DNA from: Sulfuricystis multivorans | GTDB taxonomy: Bacteria > Pseudomonadota > Gammaproteobacteria > Burkholderiales > Rhodocyclaceae | Direction of reading: 5' to 3' | DNA length: 64,000 nt | NCBI RefSeq assembly: GCF_003966565.1 | Contig: NZ_AP018718.1 | Span: forward strand, 1,178,001 to 1,242,000 | Shown here: in pieces, positions 63,740-64,000 of the stretch | Layout of the letters: each line of letters starts with the position of its first letter | Position numbering within the stretch: position 1 is the first letter of the stretch | Notes under the pieces: model-generated | The model's input: the letters and a program-made list of their open reading frames with translations, nothing else | Told to the model about the DNA's origin: nothing | Databases searched by the model: none | Made by a program: the position numbers and the translations under genes

Positions 63740-63814
63740 TTCAAAGACCTCCGCATCGGCAGCCTAGCATGTCCGGCTGACGGCAATCTGACCGAAATCA
63801 AAAACTTGCGAGAT

Positions 63815-64000
63815 TCACCCGGCGAGCCCCATCCTGCCATGCGCGAAGATGCGTGCATCCATCGTTGCCAGCGGGGTGCGGATGAGCGGGCGGAAATCCA
63901 TCCGGGCGAGGATGTCGCGCTCGAGATCGATCCCCGGCGCGATCTCGGTCAGTTCCAACCCTTCCGGCCCGAGCCGGAACACGCAGCGCTCGGTGATGTA
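63815..64000 (-). CDS. YdiF-type acyl-CoA:acetate/3-ketoacid CoA transferase, C-terminal fragment
   Basis: Only the last 61 codons are in the window; the start is past the right edge. YITERCVFRLGPEGLELTEI, APGIDLERDILARMDFRP, and MDARIFAHGRMGLAG are the C-terminal signature of the fused alpha-beta (YdiF/propionate CoA-transferase) family, which moves CoA between short-chain acids. It is upstream of the phasin gene on the same strand but separated by element B, so co-transcription is uncertain. Confidence 0.82.
   Translation of the reverse strand, partial: YITERCVFRLGPEGLELTEIAPGIDLERDILARMDFRPLIRTPLATMDARIFAHGRMGLAG

Overview
The window is chromosomal DNA from a GC-rich betaproteobacterium, most like the Rhodocyclales/Sterolibacteriaceae. 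The evidence is the gene order (acnB / CoA-ester lyase / mdh / GntR / sdhCDABE / gltA / sucAB / lpdA; tpiA-secG-tRNA-Leu-nuoA-N), the AcnB-type aconitase, the Bpt/Aat pair, and a phasin beside a YdiF-type CoA transferase. This placement is inference from gene content; no 16S gene is present. Nearly all genes are housekeeping genes and most are intact.

Layout. 1-14.3 kb: a nearly complete TCA-cycle block. acnB (partial), a DUF3617 protein, a CoA-ester lyase and mdh are on the minus strand. A GntR/UTRA regulator diverges from them across a perfect 10-bp inverted repeat, followed by sdhCDABE-gltA (terminator), then sucA-sucB-lpdA. 14.3-16.1 kb: a DUF433 antitoxin with a broken PIN-like toxin, and zapE, separated by small transposon-like elements. 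16.1-28.2 kb: mutS and an antiporter, plsB, rmuC, a periplasmic-binding/PAS/GGDEF protein, pyrD, and the N-degron transferases bpt and aat. 28.2-33.3 kb: a Fur-type iron ABC system split around a small outer-membrane protein. 33.3-37.2 kb: acuI-prpE and an enoyl-CoA hydratase. 37.4-53.4 kb: tpiA, secG, tRNA-Leu and the complete 14-gene nuo operon for complex I. 53.4-55.6 kb: small proteins, tRNA-Ser with an unusual upstream array of truncated tRNA copies, and tRNA-Val. 55.6-64 kb: metY, a DinG-type helicase, a SugE/Gdx exporter, an ATP-grasp protein, mobB-moeA-moaD-moaE, a phasin and the end of a CoA transferase.

Together the genes cover aerobic central metabolism: acetyl-CoA enters at GltA, the cycle runs through AcnB, SucAB-Lpd, Sdh and Mdh, and NADH and succinate electrons enter the chain at Nuo and Sdh. 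AcuI-PrpE, the CoA transferase and the phasin suggest propionate/acrylate use and polyhydroxyalkanoate storage.

The unusual content is in the non-coding and repeat layer: (i) four small elements (A) that share a core but carry three different terminal inverted repeats; (ii) three copies of a second element (B) with 5-bp target duplications, each just upstream of a ribosome-binding site; (iii) a dispersed REP-like repeat of about 24 bp that also lies in frame inside proteins (peptide G-A-G-G-T-A); (iv) four truncated tRNA-Ser copies, each interrupted in the anticodon by a hairpin cassette, lying between a promoter-like box and the intact tRNA gene; (v) a hairpin-exchange pattern, with a conserved backbone and different self-complementary arms, shared by the tRNA array and one A element. 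None of these carries a transposase in this window.
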